DNA from: Salinibacterium sp. NG253
Lineage (GTDB): Bacteria > Actinomycetota > Actinomycetes > Actinomycetales > Microbacteriaceae
Length of the DNA stretch: 64,000 nucleotides
Assembly: GCF_015864945.1 (NCBI RefSeq)
Contig: NZ_JADYWF010000001.1
Coordinates: forward strand, 434,378-498,377
Direction of reading: 5' to 3'
Both the position numbers and the translations under genes were made by a program. Of the stretch, positions 8,650 to 18,562 are shown in pieces (positions within the stretch are counted from its first letter, which is position 1; every line of letters starts with the position of its first letter). The notes under the pieces were generated by a model. The model was not told the origin of the DNA and did not search any database. It saw nothing but the letters and a program-made list of their open reading frames with translations.

Positions 8650-9927
8650 TTAGGCGAGCTCGGCGTTGATACGTTCGAGGCGCGAGACGACAGACGCCCG
8701 TTTCGGAGACTTGGCGGGCAATCGGGTGAGGCAGGCCGTCCACACTTCAACGTCGTAGGCGGCCTCATCGCTGCGCGCATAGGTCAGCAGTGTGTCGAGC
8801 GAGGCGTCGGTCAACATCGCGTCGCGCACCCGGGAGCAGACTTCATCCCGAATCGACCGAATGCCGGGAGCGACAGAGCGGGGCAGCACAGGCCCCGAGT
8901 ACCCGGCTAACGCCACACGATGCGCGCCGCGATCGAGAAAAGAGAGCACCCGACGGGCATCGAGATCGAGGGCTCGCGCCAGCTTGTAGGGGCGCGAGGT
9001 CGGGACAAGGCTCGGATCAGCTTTCTCGAGCACCCGACGCAGTCTGACCATTTCGGGGCGAACCGTATCGACTGAGCAGCCCAAAAGTTCAGCGAGCCGC
9101 TCAGCAGAAAGTCCGGCGGGATGCCAGGCCAACAACACTAAAATCTCGGCATGGCGCACGCTCAGTTCGATTACCGTGCCTGAGAGTTCGAGAGCACCTC
9201 CTTCGAGGCCGAGCACAGAGAGCGCCGGCAGCGCTTCAGGACGCACAACCGCGCGGTGGATGGTGCGCCGCGGACGAGCTCGCTCGGCATCGAGCGTTTG
9301 AATGCGCAGCTCTGACTCGACAGCGGCGACGGCGGCTTCCATGAGCGGGAGTGTCGCGGGCGCGACAGCGTCATCGCCACCCGTGATATCGATAACGCCG
9401 AGCATTGCGCCAGTTGACGGATCATGGACGGGAACAGCGGTGCAACTCCAGGGATGCACAATCCGATTGAAGTGTTCGGCTCCACGAATTTGGATGCCGT
9501 GGTCGAGAGCGAGGGCTGTGCCGGGGGCGCTTGTTCCCACGGCTTTCTCGCTCCAGTCCGCGCCTTCGACGAACAGCATGCCCTCCGCACGGCGGCGGAG
9601 CGTGCGATCTCCGTCGATCCACAGGAGGCGGCCATCTTGGTCGCCGATCGCGACGATGAGGCCCGCATCAAGGGTGTGACGGATGAGTAAGCGATGGATT
9701 GTCGGAAGAGCGAGCGACAGCGGGTGAGAGTCTCGATACTCGCGCAGGTCGTGGTCGGTGAGTTGTCGCGAGTCGAGCGGCTGATCGGGGTCAAGTTCGA
9801 GTCGCAGCGATCGTTGCCACGATTCATGCACCAAACGGCGAACGCCGGTGGCGACGGAGCGATCACCGATCGCAGTGTTGTGCGCTTGCTCTACGAGGGC
9901 ACGCGCGCTGGATTCAGCGGTGGACAT
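8650..9927 (-). CDS. GAF-domain helix-turn-helix regulator (AcoR-like, no AAA domain)
   Basis: Probable activator of the downstream aldehyde dehydrogenase operon, 425 residues from ATG 9927. The N-terminal part (ESWQRSL, then [20 protein letters not shown] and the GAF stretch with [20 protein letters not shown]) matches the sensor half of AcoR-type regulators. The sigma-54 AAA domain is absent; instead a winged helix follows ([20 protein letters not shown], then [18 protein letters not shown]). This is the actinobacterial version of regulators next to ExaC-type dehydrogenases. The start is uncertain, with TTG 9957 also possible and no clear ribosome binding site at either. It is 128 bases from the dehydrogenase start, on the same strand. 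Confidence 0.8.
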   Translation of the reverse strand: MSTAESSARALVEQAHNTAIGDRSVATGVRRLVHESWQRSLRLELDPDQPLDSRQLTDHDLREYRDSHPLSLALPTIHRLLIRHTLDAGLIVAIGDQDGRLLWIDGDRTLRRRAEGMLFVEGADWSEKAVGTSAPGTALALDHGIQIRGAEHFNRIVHPWSCTAVPVHDPSTGAMLGVIDITGGDDAVAPATLPLMEAAVAAVESELRIQTLDAERARPRRTIHRAVVRPEALPALSVLGLEGGALELSGTVIELSVRHAEILVLLAWHPAGLSAERLAELLGCSVDTVRPEMVRLRRVLEKADPSLVPTSRPYKLARALDLDARRVLSFLDRGAHRVALAGYSGPVLPRSVAPGIRSIRDEVCSRVRDAMLTDASLDTLLTYARSDEAAYDVEVWTACLTRLPAKSPKRASVVSRLERINAELA

Positions 9928-10002
9928 CCACGGGCTAGCCACTGGCACTCCGATCAACGTTGGTCGAGTGCCCTCATAATACGCGGCTAGCCCATGGACG
10001 GG

Positions 10003-11622
10003 TCAGGCAGCAGTCTCGCGGGGCTGTTCTACGAGATAGCTGCTGTAGGCGCTGAGGGTGAGGAAGGTGGGGAAATCATCCTCTAGCGTCACTTCACGGA
10101 ACACTGCCGCAGCATCATCGAAGCGGTCACCCGGGGTGCGCTCAAGCGTCGCGAACACGTGGGCGAGTTCTTCCTCAATACCCCGGTGCGTGATGGGCGT
10201 GCCCTCCGCGGTCACAACGCGCTGGTGCATCCACTGCCACAGCTGGCTGCGGCTGATCTCAGCGGTAGCGGCGTCTTCCATCAGGTTGTCGATGGCGGCA
10301 GCGCCGACTCCGCGGAGCCAGCTTTCGATGTAGCGCAACGCGATGGAGACGTTGGAACGCACTCCGGCATCCGTTACCGCACCGTCGATGCGCAGGTCGA
10401 GCAGATCGTCGGCGGTCACGTGAACGTCGTCGCGCAGGCGGTCAACCTGGTTGGGACGCTCCCCCAGTACCGCGTCAAACTCGGCACGAGCGGTGGGGAT
10501 GAGATCGGGATGTGCGACCCAGGTGCCATCGAAGCCATCGGTGGCCTCGCGGCGCTTGTCGCGCGTCACAGCGTCGAGGGCGCGAGCGGTCACTTCGGGG
10601 TCACGACGGTTCGGGATGAAGGCGCTCATGCCTCCGATGGCATGTGCTCCCCGCTTGTGGCAGGTGGCAACGAGCAGCTCCGTGTAGGCCCGCATGAACG
10701 GAACCGTCATCGTGATGGCGGAGCGGTCAGGGAGTACAAAGCTCGCCCCACGACCGCGGAAGTTCTTGATGATCGAGAAGATGTAATCCCAGCGCCCTGC
10801 GTTGAGCCCAGCACAGTGCTCGCGCAGCTCGTAGAGGATCTCTTCCATCTCGAACGCGGCAGGAATTGTCTCGATCAGCACCGTCGCGCGGATCGTGCCG
10901 TGCGGAATGTTCAGCGCGTTTTCGGCGAACGTGAACACGTCATCCCACAGACGCGCTTCGAGGTGGTTCTCGATTTTGGCGATGTAAAAGTACGGGCCGC
11001 TGCCGCGCTCGATCAGTTCGTGCGCATTATGGAATATGTAGAGCCCGAAGTCGACGAGCGATCCGGATGCTGGCGTGCGCAACCCTGCCCGGTCAGTGTA
11101 CCGGAGGTGCTTTTCTACCAAGTGCCACCCGCGCGGTCGCATCACGATCGTTGGCGTCTCCTCGCCGAGAGCATAGGTCTTGCCCTCGGGAGAAGTGAAG
11201 TCAATCTGGCGACGGATCGCGTCGTACAGGTTGATCTGGCCGCCGATGACGTTGTGCCAGGTCGGGCTTGTCGCGTCTTCCTGATCGGCAAGCCACACCT
11301 TCGCCCCCGAGTTCATGGCGTTGACGGTCATCTTGCGATCTGTCGGCCCCGTGATCTCCACCCGACGATCATCGAGTCCAGGACCGGCACCGGCAACGCG
11401 CCAGCTGTCGTCCTCCCGAATTGCTGCCGTCTCCGGCAAGAAGCGCAGGTTGCGCCCGTTCGTGATGTGCTTGCGCGATTCCATGCGAGCTGCGAGGCGG
11501 TCATGGCGGCGACCAGCGAACTGGTCATGCAGCCGCGTGAGGAAATGCAGCGCATCCGGGGTCAAGATTTCGTCGAATCGATCCTCCGATTCAGCGATCG
11601 GTTCCATTCTGCGAGTAGTCAT
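10003..11622 (-). CDS. aceB: Malate synthase A
   Basis: Condenses glyoxylate and acetyl-CoA to malate, the second step of the glyoxylate shunt. 539 residues, the normal length of isoform A. Recognisable family stretches are [48 protein letters not shown], the catalytic-core [17 protein letters not shown] and C-terminal [12 protein letters not shown] 11622 is preceded by AAGGACA. It follows aceA by 46 bases on the same strand and is probably co-transcribed with it under RamB control. Confidence 0.96.
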   Translation of the reverse strand: MTTRRMEPIAESEDRFDEILTPDALHFLTRLHDQFAGRRHDRLAARMESRKHITNGRNLRFLPETAAIREDDSWRVAGAGPGLDDRRVEITGPTDRKMTVNAMNSGAKVWLADQEDATSPTWHNVIGGQINLYDAIRRQIDFTSPEGKTYALGEETPTIVMRPRGWHLVEKHLRYTDRAGLRTPASGSLVDFGLYIFHNAHELIERGSGPYFYIAKIENHLEARLWDDVFTFAENALNIPHGTIRATVLIETIPAAFEMEEILYELREHCAGLNAGRWDYIFSIIKNFRGRGASFVLPDRSAITMTVPFMRAYTELLVATCHKRGAHAIGGMSAFIPNRRDPEVTARALDAVTRDKRREATDGFDGTWVAHPDLIPTARAEFDAVLGERPNQVDRLRDDVHVTADDLLDLRIDGAVTDAGVRSNVSIALRYIESWLRGVGAAAIDNLMEDAATAEISRSQLWQWMHQRVVTAEGTPITHRGIEEELAHVFATLERTPGDRFDDAAAVFREVTLEDDFPTFLTLSAYSSYLVEQPRETAA

Positions 11623-11668
11623 TATCTGTCCTTAGAAAGTTGCGTAGTCGAGGGGTGGCGGTGCCGGT

Positions 11669-12970
11669 TTAATGAAATTGCGCCGTTTCGGTGCTGCCGA
11701 CGAGGGCGAGGGTTTCGCTCGTGGGGTTGAGGGCCGTCGCGATTCGATCGAAGTACCCTGTTCCGACCTCGCGCTGGTGGCGCGTTGCCGTGTAGCCGTC
11801 TGCTTCAGACGCGAACTCTGCCTCCTGCAGTTCCACATACGCACTCATGTGACGCTCGCTGTAGCCCCGAGCCAGGGTGTACATCGAGTGGTTGAGGGCG
11901 TGGAACCCGGCAAGAGTGATGAACTGGAAGGCGTAACCCATGGCAGCCAACTCGCGCTGGAAGCTCGCGATCTGGTCATCGTCGAGGTGACGCTTCCAGT
12001 TGAACGATGGCGAGCAGTTGTAGGCGAGCTTCTTACCGGGGAACTCCTTGTGGATGCTCTCCGCAAAGGTGCGCGCCAGCTCAAGATCGGGCTTCGCACT
12101 CTCCACCCAGAGCAGATCTGCGTAGGGCGCGTAAGCGTGGCCTCGACTGAGCACCGTTTCGATGCCCGGAGTGGTGCGGTAGAAGCCGTCGCTGGTGCGC
12201 TCTCCCGTCAAGAATGGCTTGTCGCGGTCATCCACATCGTTGGTAATGAGGTCGGCAGCGAGCGAGTCGGTGCGAGCGATGATGATGCTCGATACCCCGG
12301 CAACATCGGCCGCGAGCCGAGCCGCGTTGAGAGTGCGAACGTGCTGTGCGGTCGGGATGAGTACCTTGCCGCCCATGTGGCCACACTTTTTCTCTGACGC
12401 GAGCTGGTCTTCCCAGTGAACGCCAGCAGCTCCGGCTTCGATCATGGAGGACATGAGCTCGTAGGAGTTCAGAGGCCCGCCAAAGCCGGCTTCTGCGTCG
12501 GCCACAATCGGCGCCATCCAATCGATCTTGGGAGCGCCATCCTCGGCGGTCTCAATCTGGTCGGCCCGCATCAGCGCGTTGTTGATGCGACGCACAACGG
12601 CCGGCACGCTGTTGGCCGGGTAGAGGCTCTGGTCGGGGTAGGTCTGGCCGGAGAGATTGGCGTCGGCGGCAACTTGCCAGCCGCTGAGGTAGATCGCTTC
12701 GAGCCCGGCGCGCACTTGCTGCACAGCCTGGTTGCCGGTGAGCGCGCCAAGCGCGGCGACCCATTCGGTGTTGTCGCGCTGCAGGAGGTTCCAGAGGTTC
12801 TCGGCGCCGCGACGAGCAAGCGTGCGGTCTTCCCTAACACTTCCGCGGAGGGCAATGACGTCTTCGGCGCTGAAATCGCGTTCGATTCCGTTCCAGCGTG
12901 CATCCGTCTTCCACTCGGTTTCGAGTTCGGCTGCGGTCTGGTTTTGGTCGCCGGGGCGGTTGTTCGTCAT
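11669..12970 (-). CDS. aceA: Isocitrate lyase
   Basis: Cleaves isocitrate to succinate and glyoxylate, opening the glyoxylate shunt for growth on acetate or other C2 sources. 433 residues from ATG 12970, which has AAGGAG 7 bases upstream; a longer frame to 13024 lacks this. The active-site signature [14 protein letters not shown] is present, with [20 protein letters not shown] near the N-terminus and the substrate-binding NCSPSFNWK. It is divergent from ramB across a 142-base promoter region and followed by aceB. Confidence 0.96.
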   Translation of the reverse strand: MTNNRPGDQNQTAAELETEWKTDARWNGIERDFSAEDVIALRGSVREDRTLARRGAENLWNLLQRDNTEWVAALGALTGNQAVQQVRAGLEAIYLSGWQVAADANLSGQTYPDQSLYPANSVPAVVRRINNALMRADQIETAEDGAPKIDWMAPIVADAEAGFGGPLNSYELMSSMIEAGAAGVHWEDQLASEKKCGHMGGKVLIPTAQHVRTLNAARLAADVAGVSSIIIARTDSLAADLITNDVDDRDKPFLTGERTSDGFYRTTPGIETVLSRGHAYAPYADLLWVESAKPDLELARTFAESIHKEFPGKKLAYNCSPSFNWKRHLDDDQIASFQRELAAMGYAFQFITLAGFHALNHSMYTLARGYSERHMSAYVELQEAEFASEADGYTATRHQREVGTGYFDRIATALNPTSETLALVGSTETAQFH

Positions 12971-13070
12971 TGCTGGCTCCTTCGTCAGTGGTTCATCGGT
13001 ACTTCGTTTCTTCGACTCTGGCACCCCTGCACTAGTTCTTCACCACGATTTGTTGCAGAATTATCCTGAT

Positions 13071-13092
13071 TCTTCTGTTTTTCGACAGAAGA
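13071..13092. promoter_or_regulatory. Inverted repeat in the aceA-ramB divergent promoter
   Basis: A perfect 8-base inverted repeat, TCTTCTGT (13071-13078) and ACAGAAGA (13085-13092), is separated by TTTTCG and ends 20 bases before the ramB ATG. It lies in the 142-base divergent region (12971-13112) that must hold both promoters. It may be an operator for RamB itself or a hairpin in the ramB leader. It does not obviously match the corynebacterial RamB box, so the assignment is tentative. Confidence 0.4.
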
Positions 13093-13112
13093 CCATCAAG
13101 GAGGATGTTCGG

Positions 13113-14582
13113 ATGACCCCACGCACGCGTACGCAGGCAGACGATGAGGACATGTTCGATTCCCTCACTGTTGGCCGCCGCATCCGTCAACTCCGCACCG
13201 ATCGCGGTCTCACCCTCGATGACCTGGGTGCCGCACTCGAGCGTGCGGCCTCTCAGGTCTCCGTTATCGAGAACGGCAAGCGAGAGCTCAAGCTCAGCGA
13301 GCTGCAGAAGATCGCCCGCTTCTTTGAGGTGTCGGTGGATGAACTCCTGAGCTCAGAGCCGCCGTCACGGCGTGCTGCCCTCGAGATCGCTCTCGAACGC
13401 GCACAGCGCGGTCCGCTCTACAACTCGCTCGCGCTGCCCGAACTGCCGGTGCGCAAGACCCTCAGCGATGAGGCAATCGAAACCGTGCTCGGCTTGCACG
13501 ACGAGCTGCAGCGCTTGCACCGTGAGCGTGCGGCAACGCCTGAGGAAGCCCGCCGCGCTAATACCGAACTGCGGCGCATGATGCGCAGGCGCAATAACTA
13601 CTTTGGTGAACTTGAGACGACAGCCCGAGAACTGCTGGATGCCGTCGGCCACACCGGCGGACCGCTCTCCCAACGGGTTGCCTCTGACCTTGCCTCCCAC
13701 CTCGGGTTTTCACTGCACTACGTGCCCGATCTGCCCGCCACCACTCGCAGCGTGACGGATCTGCGCAATGGCCGCATCTACTTGCCGGTGGCGCAGGGCG
13801 AAGGAACCGACCCACGCTCGACGCTGCTGCAGGCACTTGCGGGGCATGTGTTGGGCATCCGGGAGCCTGCTGACTACTCTGAGTTTCTGTATCAGCGCGT
13901 GGAAACCAACTATCTGGCGGCGGCCCTCATGGTGCCGGAGAAGACCGCTGTCGACTTTCTCACTGCGGCGAAAGCGCAGCGAGAACTTTCCGTCGAAGAT
14001 CTGCGCGATGCATTCGCGGTGCCGTACGAGACAGCAGCCCACCGCTTCACCAACTTGGCGACCGAACATTTGGGCGTTCCCGTGCATTTCTTGAAGGTGC
14101 ACGAGGGCGGCACAATTTCCAAGGCCTACGAAAACGACAGTGCAGCGTTTCCGACGGATGCGCTTGGCGCGATCGAGGGACAAATCGTGTGCCGGCAGTG
14201 GAGTGCGCGCCAAGTCTTCGACGTTGAGGACCGCTTCAGCCCGTACCACCAGTACACCGACAAGCCAGGCGGCACTTACTGGTGCACGTCGCGCATCCAG
14301 TCGGGCCGCCGCGGTGATTTCTCGGTGAGTCTGGGCACGCCGTTTGCGTCAGCAAAGTGGTTCCGTGGGCGCGACACCACAAACCGTGCCGTCTCAACGT
14401 GTCCGGATGAGGGATGCTGCCGCAGCGCGCCCGAGAACCTGTCGTCACGCTGGGCGCAACATTCGATCCCGAGCGCGCGGCTCAACAGTTCGCTGCTCGC
14501 GGCAATGCCCACCGGAATGTATCCCGGGGTTGACACCACCGAAGTATTCGAATTCTTGGAGTCGCACTCGCCGCGCGGCTAG
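13113..14582 (+). CDS. ramB: RamB-type regulator of acetate metabolism (XRE/IrrE-like)
   Basis: Short-chain fatty acid/acetate metabolism regulator, 489 residues. An XRE helix-turn-helix (VGRRIRQLRTDRGLTLDDLG, ASQVSVIENGKRELK) is followed by an IrrE/ImmA-like domain and a C-terminal DUF2083 region with CRQWSARQVFD and the Cys cluster CPDEGCC. In the IrrE-like part the usual HExxH is replaced by GHVLG, so no metallopeptidase activity is expected. ATG 13113 has AAGGAGG upstream, which rules out the longer open frame to 12732. It is divergent from aceA, exactly where RamB is found in Corynebacterium relatives, so control of aceA-aceB is likely. Its stop overlaps the stop of the convergent DUF1684 gene in a shared CTAG. 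Confidence 0.88.
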   Translation: MTPRTRTQADDEDMFDSLTVGRRIRQLRTDRGLTLDDLGAALERAASQVSVIENGKRELKLSELQKIARFFEVSVDELLSSEPPSRRAALEIALERAQRGPLYNSLALPELPVRKTLSDEAIETVLGLHDELQRLHRERAATPEEARRANTELRRMMRRRNNYFGELETTARELLDAVGHTGGPLSQRVASDLASHLGFSLHYVPDLPATTRSVTDLRNGRIYLPVAQGEGTDPRSTLLQALAGHVLGIREPADYSEFLYQRVETNYLAAALMVPEKTAVDFLTAAKAQRELSVEDLRDAFAVPYETAAHRFTNLATEHLGVPVHFLKVHEGGTISKAYENDSAAFPTDALGAIEGQIVCRQWSARQVFDVEDRFSPYHQYTDKPGGTYWCTSRIQSGRRGDFSVSLGTPFASAKWFRGRDTTNRAVSTCPDEGCCRSAPENLSSRWAQHSIPSARLNSSLLAAMPTGMYPGVDTTEVFEFLESHSPRG

Positions 14583-15406
14583 TCGTGAAGCAGCGAGCCG
14601 TCCTTCTTCATGACGTTCTTTTCGCCAGCCTCGATGGCAACCGCGAAACGATTTTGCTTGGGCGGCATGGGGCAGTTGAAGTTGTAGCTGAAGGCGCAGG
14701 GCGGCAGGATCGCGAGGTTGAAGTCGAGAACGATGGTGCCGTCGGGGTTGGGAGCGACAAAGAGAAAGCGACCAACGCTGTAGGTGTCAACGCCGCTCGT
14801 GGCATCCGCGAACACGAGCTGGAGGGCACGGCCTGATTTGAAGGCGGCGAGGTTGTAATCGACGCCATCCTTCGTGAAGGAGATGTCGCCCGGAATCGGC
14901 TGTTCCCGCTCTTGGCCGTCGTCTTTAAGGTGTTCGAAGCCGAGAGTGGTTCCCTCGGGGTTGGGTGTGAACGCGGCGGTGATTACCCAGTCCGGGTTGT
15001 AGCCGTAGGCGTCGATCGTTCCAAATTCTTGGATGGCGGGCGAGTTAGTGTCCCAGACGCGCAGGGCGTGGTTTCCCTCGGGGGCTGTGATGACGAACCC
15101 GGTGACGGTTTCTCCGAACACGATCGTGCTCGGGTTTTCGTCGCTCTTGCTGCGCACCACGGCGCTGCCCTCCACGAGCGTGCCGTCAACAACGATGTTG
15201 TCTTCGGCCGTGGCGGTGACTGTGAGACCGTTTTCGTGCGGAGCCCACGTGCCGGGCACTCCCCAGATGGTCTGTTCAGCATCCACCCACTGGGTGTTGG
15301 TGAGAGCAAGATTGCCGTTCTGCTGCACGACCGCCTGGTCGCGACGTTCGCGAAAGAGCGCGAGCTTAGCTTCGGGCGTGAGTGTGGGCGCAGCAGTGTC
15401 AGTCAT
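14579..15406 (-). CDS. DUF1684 domain protein
   Basis: Conserved soluble protein of unknown function, 275 residues from ATG 15406 (AAGGATGG upstream; a longer frame to 15451 is less supported). The C-terminal half carries the DUF1684 hallmark: YSVGRFLFVAPNP, VLDFNLAILPPCAFSYNFNC, PMPPKQNRFAVAIEAGEK. The N-terminal part, with FGETVTGFVITAPEGNHALR, fits the same family. It is convergent with ramB, with the two stop codons overlapping in CTAG. It may form a unit with the upstream CoA-transferase gene, 76 bases away. No enzymatic role can be assigned. Confidence 0.8.
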   Translation of the reverse strand: MTDTAAPTLTPEAKLALFRERRDQAVVQQNGNLALTNTQWVDAEQTIWGVPGTWAPHENGLTVTATAEDNIVVDGTLVEGSAVVRSKSDENPSTIVFGETVTGFVITAPEGNHALRVWDTNSPAIQEFGTIDAYGYNPDWVITAAFTPNPEGTTLGFEHLKDDGQEREQPIPGDISFTKDGVDYNLAAFKSGRALQLVFADATSGVDTYSVGRFLFVAPNPDGTIVLDFNLAILPPCAFSYNFNCPMPPKQNRFAVAIEAGEKNVMKKDGSLLHD

Positions 15407-15482
15407 AAGTCCATCCTTGTTGAAGTCCATGATGCCAACCACCGCCGACACGGGATTATTTCAGGAAAGCCAGATCGGCTTG

Positions 15483-16841
15483 TTAGGAAAGCCACGCCGC
15501 TTCGCTCGAACCCCACTCGACCGCAGGGGTGCTGAAGCGTCCAGGCCCGCCCGCGTAGGCCGGCGCAGGCACGGCACTAGTCACCCCGTCGTGAGTCGTC
15601 ACCGTCGGTGTGAAACCAGCGGATGCCGTCGGCGCGTGCCGCGGACGTCGCTGCTGCAACAGTTCAGTCGCCAGTCCCGCGAGCGACACCTCCACTAGCC
15701 ACGAGTGGCCCGCATCGATCCGGCGGCGTACTGCGGTCGTGATGCCAGCCGCAAGCAGATACCCAGCGGCATGGTCCAGAGCTTGAGCAGGTAGAGCGCC
15801 CGGCGTTCCCTTGCCTTCGCCCTCAACCAGCGCGATTCCTGTTGCGGCCTGAACAATGCTGTCGAAGCCGCGGCGTTCAGCCAACGGTCCGACTGTTCCC
15901 CACGCCGAAAGGCGGCCCACGATAATTCCCGGGCGTCGCTCGGCGAGAGCCGCGGGGGAAAGCCCGAATTTATCCAACGAGCCGGGGCGGTAGGCGGTGA
16001 GTACGACATCCGCGGTCTCAAGCAGCTTCTCGAAGGTTGCTCGGTCGGTGTCGTCGTCGAGGTCGAGCAGGGCCGAACGCTTGCCGGCACCAGTGTCGAG
16101 GTGTTGCCACGGGATTTCAGGATGCCTTGGGCTGTCGATACGCAGAACGTCGGCGCCCCACAGGGCCAAGGTTCGCCCCGCGACGGGCCCGGCGATCACG
16201 CGGGTGAGGTCGAGCACGCGCAGGCCCGCCAGTGGCGCGTCGACGGTGGTTTCGGTGAGGTGAGCCGGTTCGGTATCGCCGAGCGATGACAGCTCGACGA
16301 CGGGCAACTCTGCCAACGCCTCGGCTTGCGGATGTTCGGCCCATTCCTCTGCGGTGCGTACGACGGTGGCAACTCCCCCGGCGGCAACAACTTTCTCTTC
16401 GACGTCGGCCGCATCCATCGTGTGGAGCGCGAGCATGAACTCGTCGGCGCCCGTACCGTCGGGCAGTTCGAGCGCGTTCAGCAGAGCTGCGCGGTGGTGC
16501 GGATAATTGGCATGCGTGCGCACCCACCCGTCGCTGCAGGGCCAGAACCCGGAGAGTTCTGCCCACGCCGTGACCGGTTCGCCATCGTGCCGAAAGTGTT
16601 TGTCGCTCGTAACGGCAGTCGCCACTTTGAGCGGATTGAGCTCAACGGAAGGAACCGCGCATCCGACCCTCCGTGCCGCCAGCAGCGACGCTGAAAACGA
16701 GGCGGCAGCGATAGCGTCATGAACGAAGCGACCCGAAGGCAGCGTTCCGGTGAGGGGCACAGCAGTGCCATTGTCACGCACTAAGGCGAGGGCGGCGGCA
16801 TCTTCCCCGAGGGCATGCCACGCAGCATCCAGCAAACTCAT
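15483..16841 (-). CDS. CoA-transferase, family III (CaiB/BaiF)
   Basis: Transfers CoA between acyl donors and acceptors; substrate unknown. The 452-residue protein has the family III core: LAGLRVLDLTRVIAGPVAGR, LALWGADVLRIDSP, then DLDDDTDRATFEKLLETADV, YRPGSLDKFG and GFDSIVQAATGIA. The Asp of the family active site lies in the segment after LLDLD. An N-terminal extension of about 190 residues (WHALGEDAAALALV through ELSGFWPCSDGWVR) resembles a second, degenerate CaiB half, as in fused members. The start ATG 16841 has a CACTAT hexamer exactly 6 bases upstream, suggesting a leaderless message. It diverges from a small membrane gene. Confidence 0.85.
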   Translation of the reverse strand: MSLLDAAWHALGEDAAALALVRDNGTAVPLTGTLPSGRFVHDAIAAASFSASLLAARRVGCAVPSVELNPLKVATAVTSDKHFRHDGEPVTAWAELSGFWPCSDGWVRTHANYPHHRAALLNALELPDGTGADEFMLALHTMDAADVEEKVVAAGGVATVVRTAEEWAEHPQAEALAELPVVELSSLGDTEPAHLTETTVDAPLAGLRVLDLTRVIAGPVAGRTLALWGADVLRIDSPRHPEIPWQHLDTGAGKRSALLDLDDDTDRATFEKLLETADVVLTAYRPGSLDKFGLSPAALAERRPGIIVGRLSAWGTVGPLAERRGFDSIVQAATGIALVEGEGKGTPGALPAQALDHAAGYLLAAGITTAVRRRIDAGHSWLVEVSLAGLATELLQQRRPRHAPTASAGFTPTVTTHDGVTSAVPAPAYAGGPGRFSTPAVEWGSSEAAWLS

Positions 16842-16875
16842 AACTTGATAGTGCCATGCCCGATAGATTTAGACC

Positions 16876-17064
16876 ATGGAACCTATTAGCTTCAGTTTTG
16901 GCATCGTCGGCCTGGTCATCTTCATCATCACCGTCGTTTCGATCGCCAAGAGCAACAATCACGGTGTGCTCGGCAAATTCGTGTGGATCTTGGTCGCCTT
17001 CTTCTTGTCGATCTTCGGTTCGATCCTGTGGCTGATCTTCGGTCGCGGCAAGGTGCGCAACTAA
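16876..17064 (+). CDS. Small membrane protein, PLDc_N-like
   Basis: A 62-residue protein with two hydrophobic helices (FGIVGLVIFIITVVSIA and FVWILVAFFLSIFGSILWLI) and a short basic tail, the layout of PLDc N-terminal domain proteins common in actinobacteria. No catalytic motif. The hexamer TAGATT ends exactly 6 bases before ATG 16876, consistent with leaderless translation. A strong terminator follows at 17083-17131. Function unknown. Confidence 0.75.
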   Translation: MEPISFSFGIVGLVIFIITVVSIAKSNNHGVLGKFVWILVAFFLSIFGSILWLIFGRGKVRN

Positions 17065-17082
17065 CGACACCGTTCCCTTCTG

Positions 17083-17131
17083 CGTGCGATCGCACTGCAC
17101 TCGCTAGAGTCAGTTCGATCGCACGTTTTTT
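17083..17131 (+). terminator. Rho-independent terminator after the small membrane gene
   Basis: Perfect 10-base stem CGTGCGATCG (17083-17092) with CGATCGCACG (17116-17125), a 23-base loop and a run of six T. It ends 15 bases before the next start codon. Confidence 0.85.
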
Positions 17132-17146
17132 AGTTCGAGGGGAACT

Positions 17147-17809
17147 ATGACTTACGCAGCCAAACCCGCTACACCCGAGAGCCGAAATGGCGCGGTCGTT
17201 GTCGCAGTATTGCGCTTAGCGATTGCCGCGCTCGTCGCTGCCGCGGTCATCGCAACCGTTGCCGAAGCGGCAGGGCGCACCGTGATCAACCCGTTCAACA
17301 TGTTTGGGTACTTCACGATTCAGTCCAACATCATCCTTGCGGTCGTGTACGCGGTCATCGCGGTTGTTTCTCTACGCGGCGAGGCAGCTTCACCGGCGCT
17401 TAACATCGCGCGCGCTTCAGTGACCACCTACATCATCATCGTCGGGGTCGTCTATGCGACGCTGCTCGCCCCACTCGGTGCAGCCGGCGGCGTTCCCGTC
17501 GCTTGGGCGAACACAGCGCTACACATCATTACCCCGATATTTGCTCTTGCCGACTGGATTCTCTTCTCCGACCGCGCCCGCATCGCGTTTAGTCGCCTCT
17601 GGATCGTGTTGATCTACCCCATCGTCTGGGTCGTCGTCGTTCTCGTACGCGGCGCAACTGATGGTTGGGTGCCGTATCCGTTCCTGCACCCCGACACCGG
17701 CTACGGCAGCGTCTTCTTCTTCGTCGGCCTCATCGTCATCGTCATGATCGCATTCGGGTCTCTCGTATTCTGGATCTCAGGCAAACGTTCACTTCTGCGC
17801 GTACCGTAA
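17147..17809 (+). CDS. Pr6Pr-family integral membrane protein
   Basis: A 220-residue six-helix membrane protein. The pattern FNMFGYFTIQSNIILAVVYA, the tryptophan-containing LHIITPIFALADWILFSD and WIVLIYPIVWVVVVLVRGA followed by YPFLHPDTGYG match the Pr6Pr family related to FAR-17a/AIG1 proteins. ATG 17147 has GAGGGGAA at good spacing. Function is not established; no conserved partner gene is adjacent. Confidence 0.78.
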   Translation: MTYAAKPATPESRNGAVVVAVLRLAIAALVAAAVIATVAEAAGRTVINPFNMFGYFTIQSNIILAVVYAVIAVVSLRGEAASPALNIARASVTTYIIIVGVVYATLLAPLGAAGGVPVAWANTALHIITPIFALADWILFSDRARIAFSRLWIVLIYPIVWVVVVLVRGATDGWVPYPFLHPDTGYGSVFFFVGLIVIVMIAFGSLVFWISGKRSLLRVP

Positions 17810-17874
17810 GCCCCAGTACTTGAGATAGCCGCAGCATTCGGGCTGTGACGCTGGAGTACAGAAAGCCGGTAGAG

Positions 17875-18552
17875 ATGACAAACGCCCCTGTGACTCTGTT
17901 TTTCGATGTCAACGAGACGCTGTCTGATCTTTCGCCCGTCGCCGACGCTTTCGAAGCGGTTGGCGCAACGCGAGATCGGGCAGCATCGTGGTTCGCGAGC
18001 ATTCTGCGTGACGGATTCGCGCTCACCAGCACTGATAGCGAGGCACGCTTTCTTGACATCGCCACGGTGAACGCGCGCGACGCTCTCGGCAGCTCTCCCC
18101 TCACCATGCCACTGGACGACGCAGTAGATGCCGTCATCACCGCGTTCTCCAGCGTGCAACTTCACGAGGATGTCGCTCCGGGATTCCGGTCGCTGGCCGA
18201 CGCCGGCCATCGACTGTTCACTCTCTCCAACGGACCTGCGAGCAACGCCGAGCGCATGCTCACTGGGGCGGGAGTCGCGGATGCGATGGCGGGCTTCTTG
18301 TCAGTGGAGGGACACTCCCCGTGGAAACCTGCACGCGCAGCGTACGAAGGCGCGCTGACTCGCACCGGCGCCGGGGCCACTTCGGGCGACGCATTTCTCG
18401 TGGCGGTGCATCCATGGGACATCCACGGCGCCGCCAACGCCGGACTCTCGACGGTGTGGGTAAACCGCAGCGGAGCGCACTACCCGGAGCACTTCACGCC
18501 GCCGACTCTGACGGTCGAAACGCTGAGTGAGCTCCACAAGCGATTAGCGTGA
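17875..18552 (+). CDS. HAD-family hydrolase (haloacid dehalogenase type II-like)
   Basis: A 225-residue HAD-superfamily enzyme. Motif I is FFDVNETL with the nucleophile Asp10 followed by the Asn that is typical of type II dehalogenases rather than a second Asp. Motif II is FTLSNGP, the motif III lysine is in HSPWKPARAAY, and motif IV is HPWDIHGAANAGL. A substrate could be a 2-haloacid, but phosphatase-like or other activity is possible. ATG 17875 was chosen because motif I must lie near the N-terminus; an upstream GTG at 17845 is in frame. It is followed by a tRNA gene on the other strand. Confidence 0.82.
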   Translation: MTNAPVTLFFDVNETLSDLSPVADAFEAVGATRDRAASWFASILRDGFALTSTDSEARFLDIATVNARDALGSSPLTMPLDDAVDAVITAFSSVQLHEDVAPGFRSLADAGHRLFTLSNGPASNAERMLTGAGVADAMAGFLSVEGHSPWKPARAAYEGALTRTGAGATSGDAFLVAVHPWDIHGAANAGLSTVWVNRSGAHYPEHFTPPTLTVETLSELHKRLA

Positions 18553-18562
18553 ATGCGAAATG

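Noticed and set aside
10159-11730. A 523-codon plus-strand open frame
   Set aside because: It lies wholly antisense to aceB, whose protein is unmistakable. Its translation has no recognisable motif; long antisense frames are usual at this GC content.
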